The notes under the pieces are model-generated. The model was not told the origin of the DNA. It ran no database searches and saw only the letters and a list, made by a program, of their open reading frames with translations. 64,000 nucleotides of DNA from Anaeromyxobacter sp. Fw109-5 (lineage in GTDB: Bacteria; Myxococcota; Myxococcia; Myxococcales; Anaeromyxobacteraceae), in the NCBI RefSeq assembly GCF_000017505.1, contig NC_009675.1, positions 2,542,001 through 2,606,000 on the forward strand, given 5' to 3'. Of this stretch, positions 63,772-64,000 are shown piece after piece. Each line of letters begins with the position of its first letter. Position 1 is the stretch's first letter. Position numbers and translations under genes: made by a program.

Positions 63772-64000
63772 GTGAGACTGGACGGCAGCGTCACGCGCGT
63801 CGCCGCGGCCGCGATCGTCGCGATGCTCCTCGCCTGCACCGGCGAGGACGATCCTGCGGGCACGTGCGACGTGTTCGCCTCCGCGGTGTGCCTCGACGGC
63901 GGGCGGATGATGTCCGACGTCGAGACGCTCGCCGGGGCACAGTACGCGGGGCGCCGGGCCGGGACGCCGGACGCCGACGGCGCCGCGGCGCTCGTCGAGT
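63772..64000 (+). CDS. Lipoprotein, probable M28-type peptidase (3' end outside window)
   Basis: GTG start with AGGAGG eight bases upstream; 76 residues visible. Lipoprotein signal with lipobox-like MLLACTGED. The following DVETLAGAQYAGRRAGTPDADGAAALVE resembles the N-terminal boundary of M28 aminopeptidases (YxGRxxGTxG). Too little is visible to see metal ligands. It lies 49 bases after cheB, possibly the same transcript. Confidence 0.7.
   Translation, partial: MRLDGSVTRVAAAAIVAMLLACTGEDDPAGTCDVFASAVCLDGGRMMSDVETLAGAQYAGRRAGTPDADGAAALVE

Overview
This 64 kb window is a very GC-rich, densely packed bacterial chromosome segment. Its gene content points to the Myxococcota, most likely Anaeromyxobacter or a close relative. 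The evidence is the number of two-component and chemosensory genes, the Frz/Wsp-type chemosensory operon, a GYF plus AgmX/PglI-type protein, frequent GTG and TTG starts, 4-nt GTGA/ATGA/TTGA gene overlaps, and an in-frame UGA read as selenocysteine. This assignment is inferred from content; no 16S rRNA or marker comparison was possible. No phage, insertion sequence, integrase or CRISPR array was seen.

Layout. 1-3.8 kb: the 3' part of a multi-HAMP hybrid histidine kinase and a coiled-coil partner. 3.9-8.3 kb: DUF493, a PIN-PhoH ATPase, a GAF-GAF-GGDEF diguanylate cyclase and an FtsB/DivIC-like protein. 8.4-16.7 kb: an iron block. On the minus strand fur, feoB, a Cys-rich zinc ribbon, a DtxR-FeoA regulator, a porin, an FMN-binding exported protein, two paralogous four-helix membrane proteins and a Bfd-like ferredoxin run almost without gaps from one Fur-box promoter. 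The flavinyl transferase apbE converges on its end, and bacterioferritin diverges from apbE. 16.7-20.5 kb: a HEAT-repeat membrane protein, a protein with a long PRSGPG repeat tail, a basic protein, tRNA-Leu(CAA) and a TPR protein. 20.5-25.0 kb: a 72-residue glutaredoxin-like selenoprotein, a REC-GGDEF protein and an NtrC-type regulator with a degenerate sensor kinase. 25-34.9 kb: CapA lipoprotein, dCMP deaminase, trypsin-like protease, lidless Hsp70, YXWGXW protein, ClpX and a GYF-TM-AgmX protein. 34.9-40.5 kb: TruA, an RHH regulator, LarE, APS kinase and a sulfur-relay group (degenerate E1, TusA, ThiF/MoeB, DsrE). 40.6-48.5 kb: inositol-phosphate synthase, FdxA, tRNA-Leu(GAG), the gap-pgk-tpiA-secG operon and a FAD dehydrogenase. 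48.6-56.1 kb: cupin, SPOR protein, ArgS, LapB-like, HIT, SppA and an SLC13 transporter. 56.3-63.7 kb: CheW, CheR-TPR, CheW, MCP, CheA-REC and CheB, then the start of an M28-like lipoprotein.

The most striking system is the iron block. ApbE would attach FMN to the SGAT threonine of the exported protein, the paired membrane proteins could pass electrons to it, the porin could admit a ferric substrate, FeoB would import Fe(II), and Bfr with Bfd would store and release iron. All of it sits under Fur and DtxR-type control. I infer a periplasmic flavin-based ferric-reduction and uptake module. The selenoprotein, which standard gene callers would miss or truncate, and the paired active and inactive E1 enzymes in the sulfur group are the next most interesting items.
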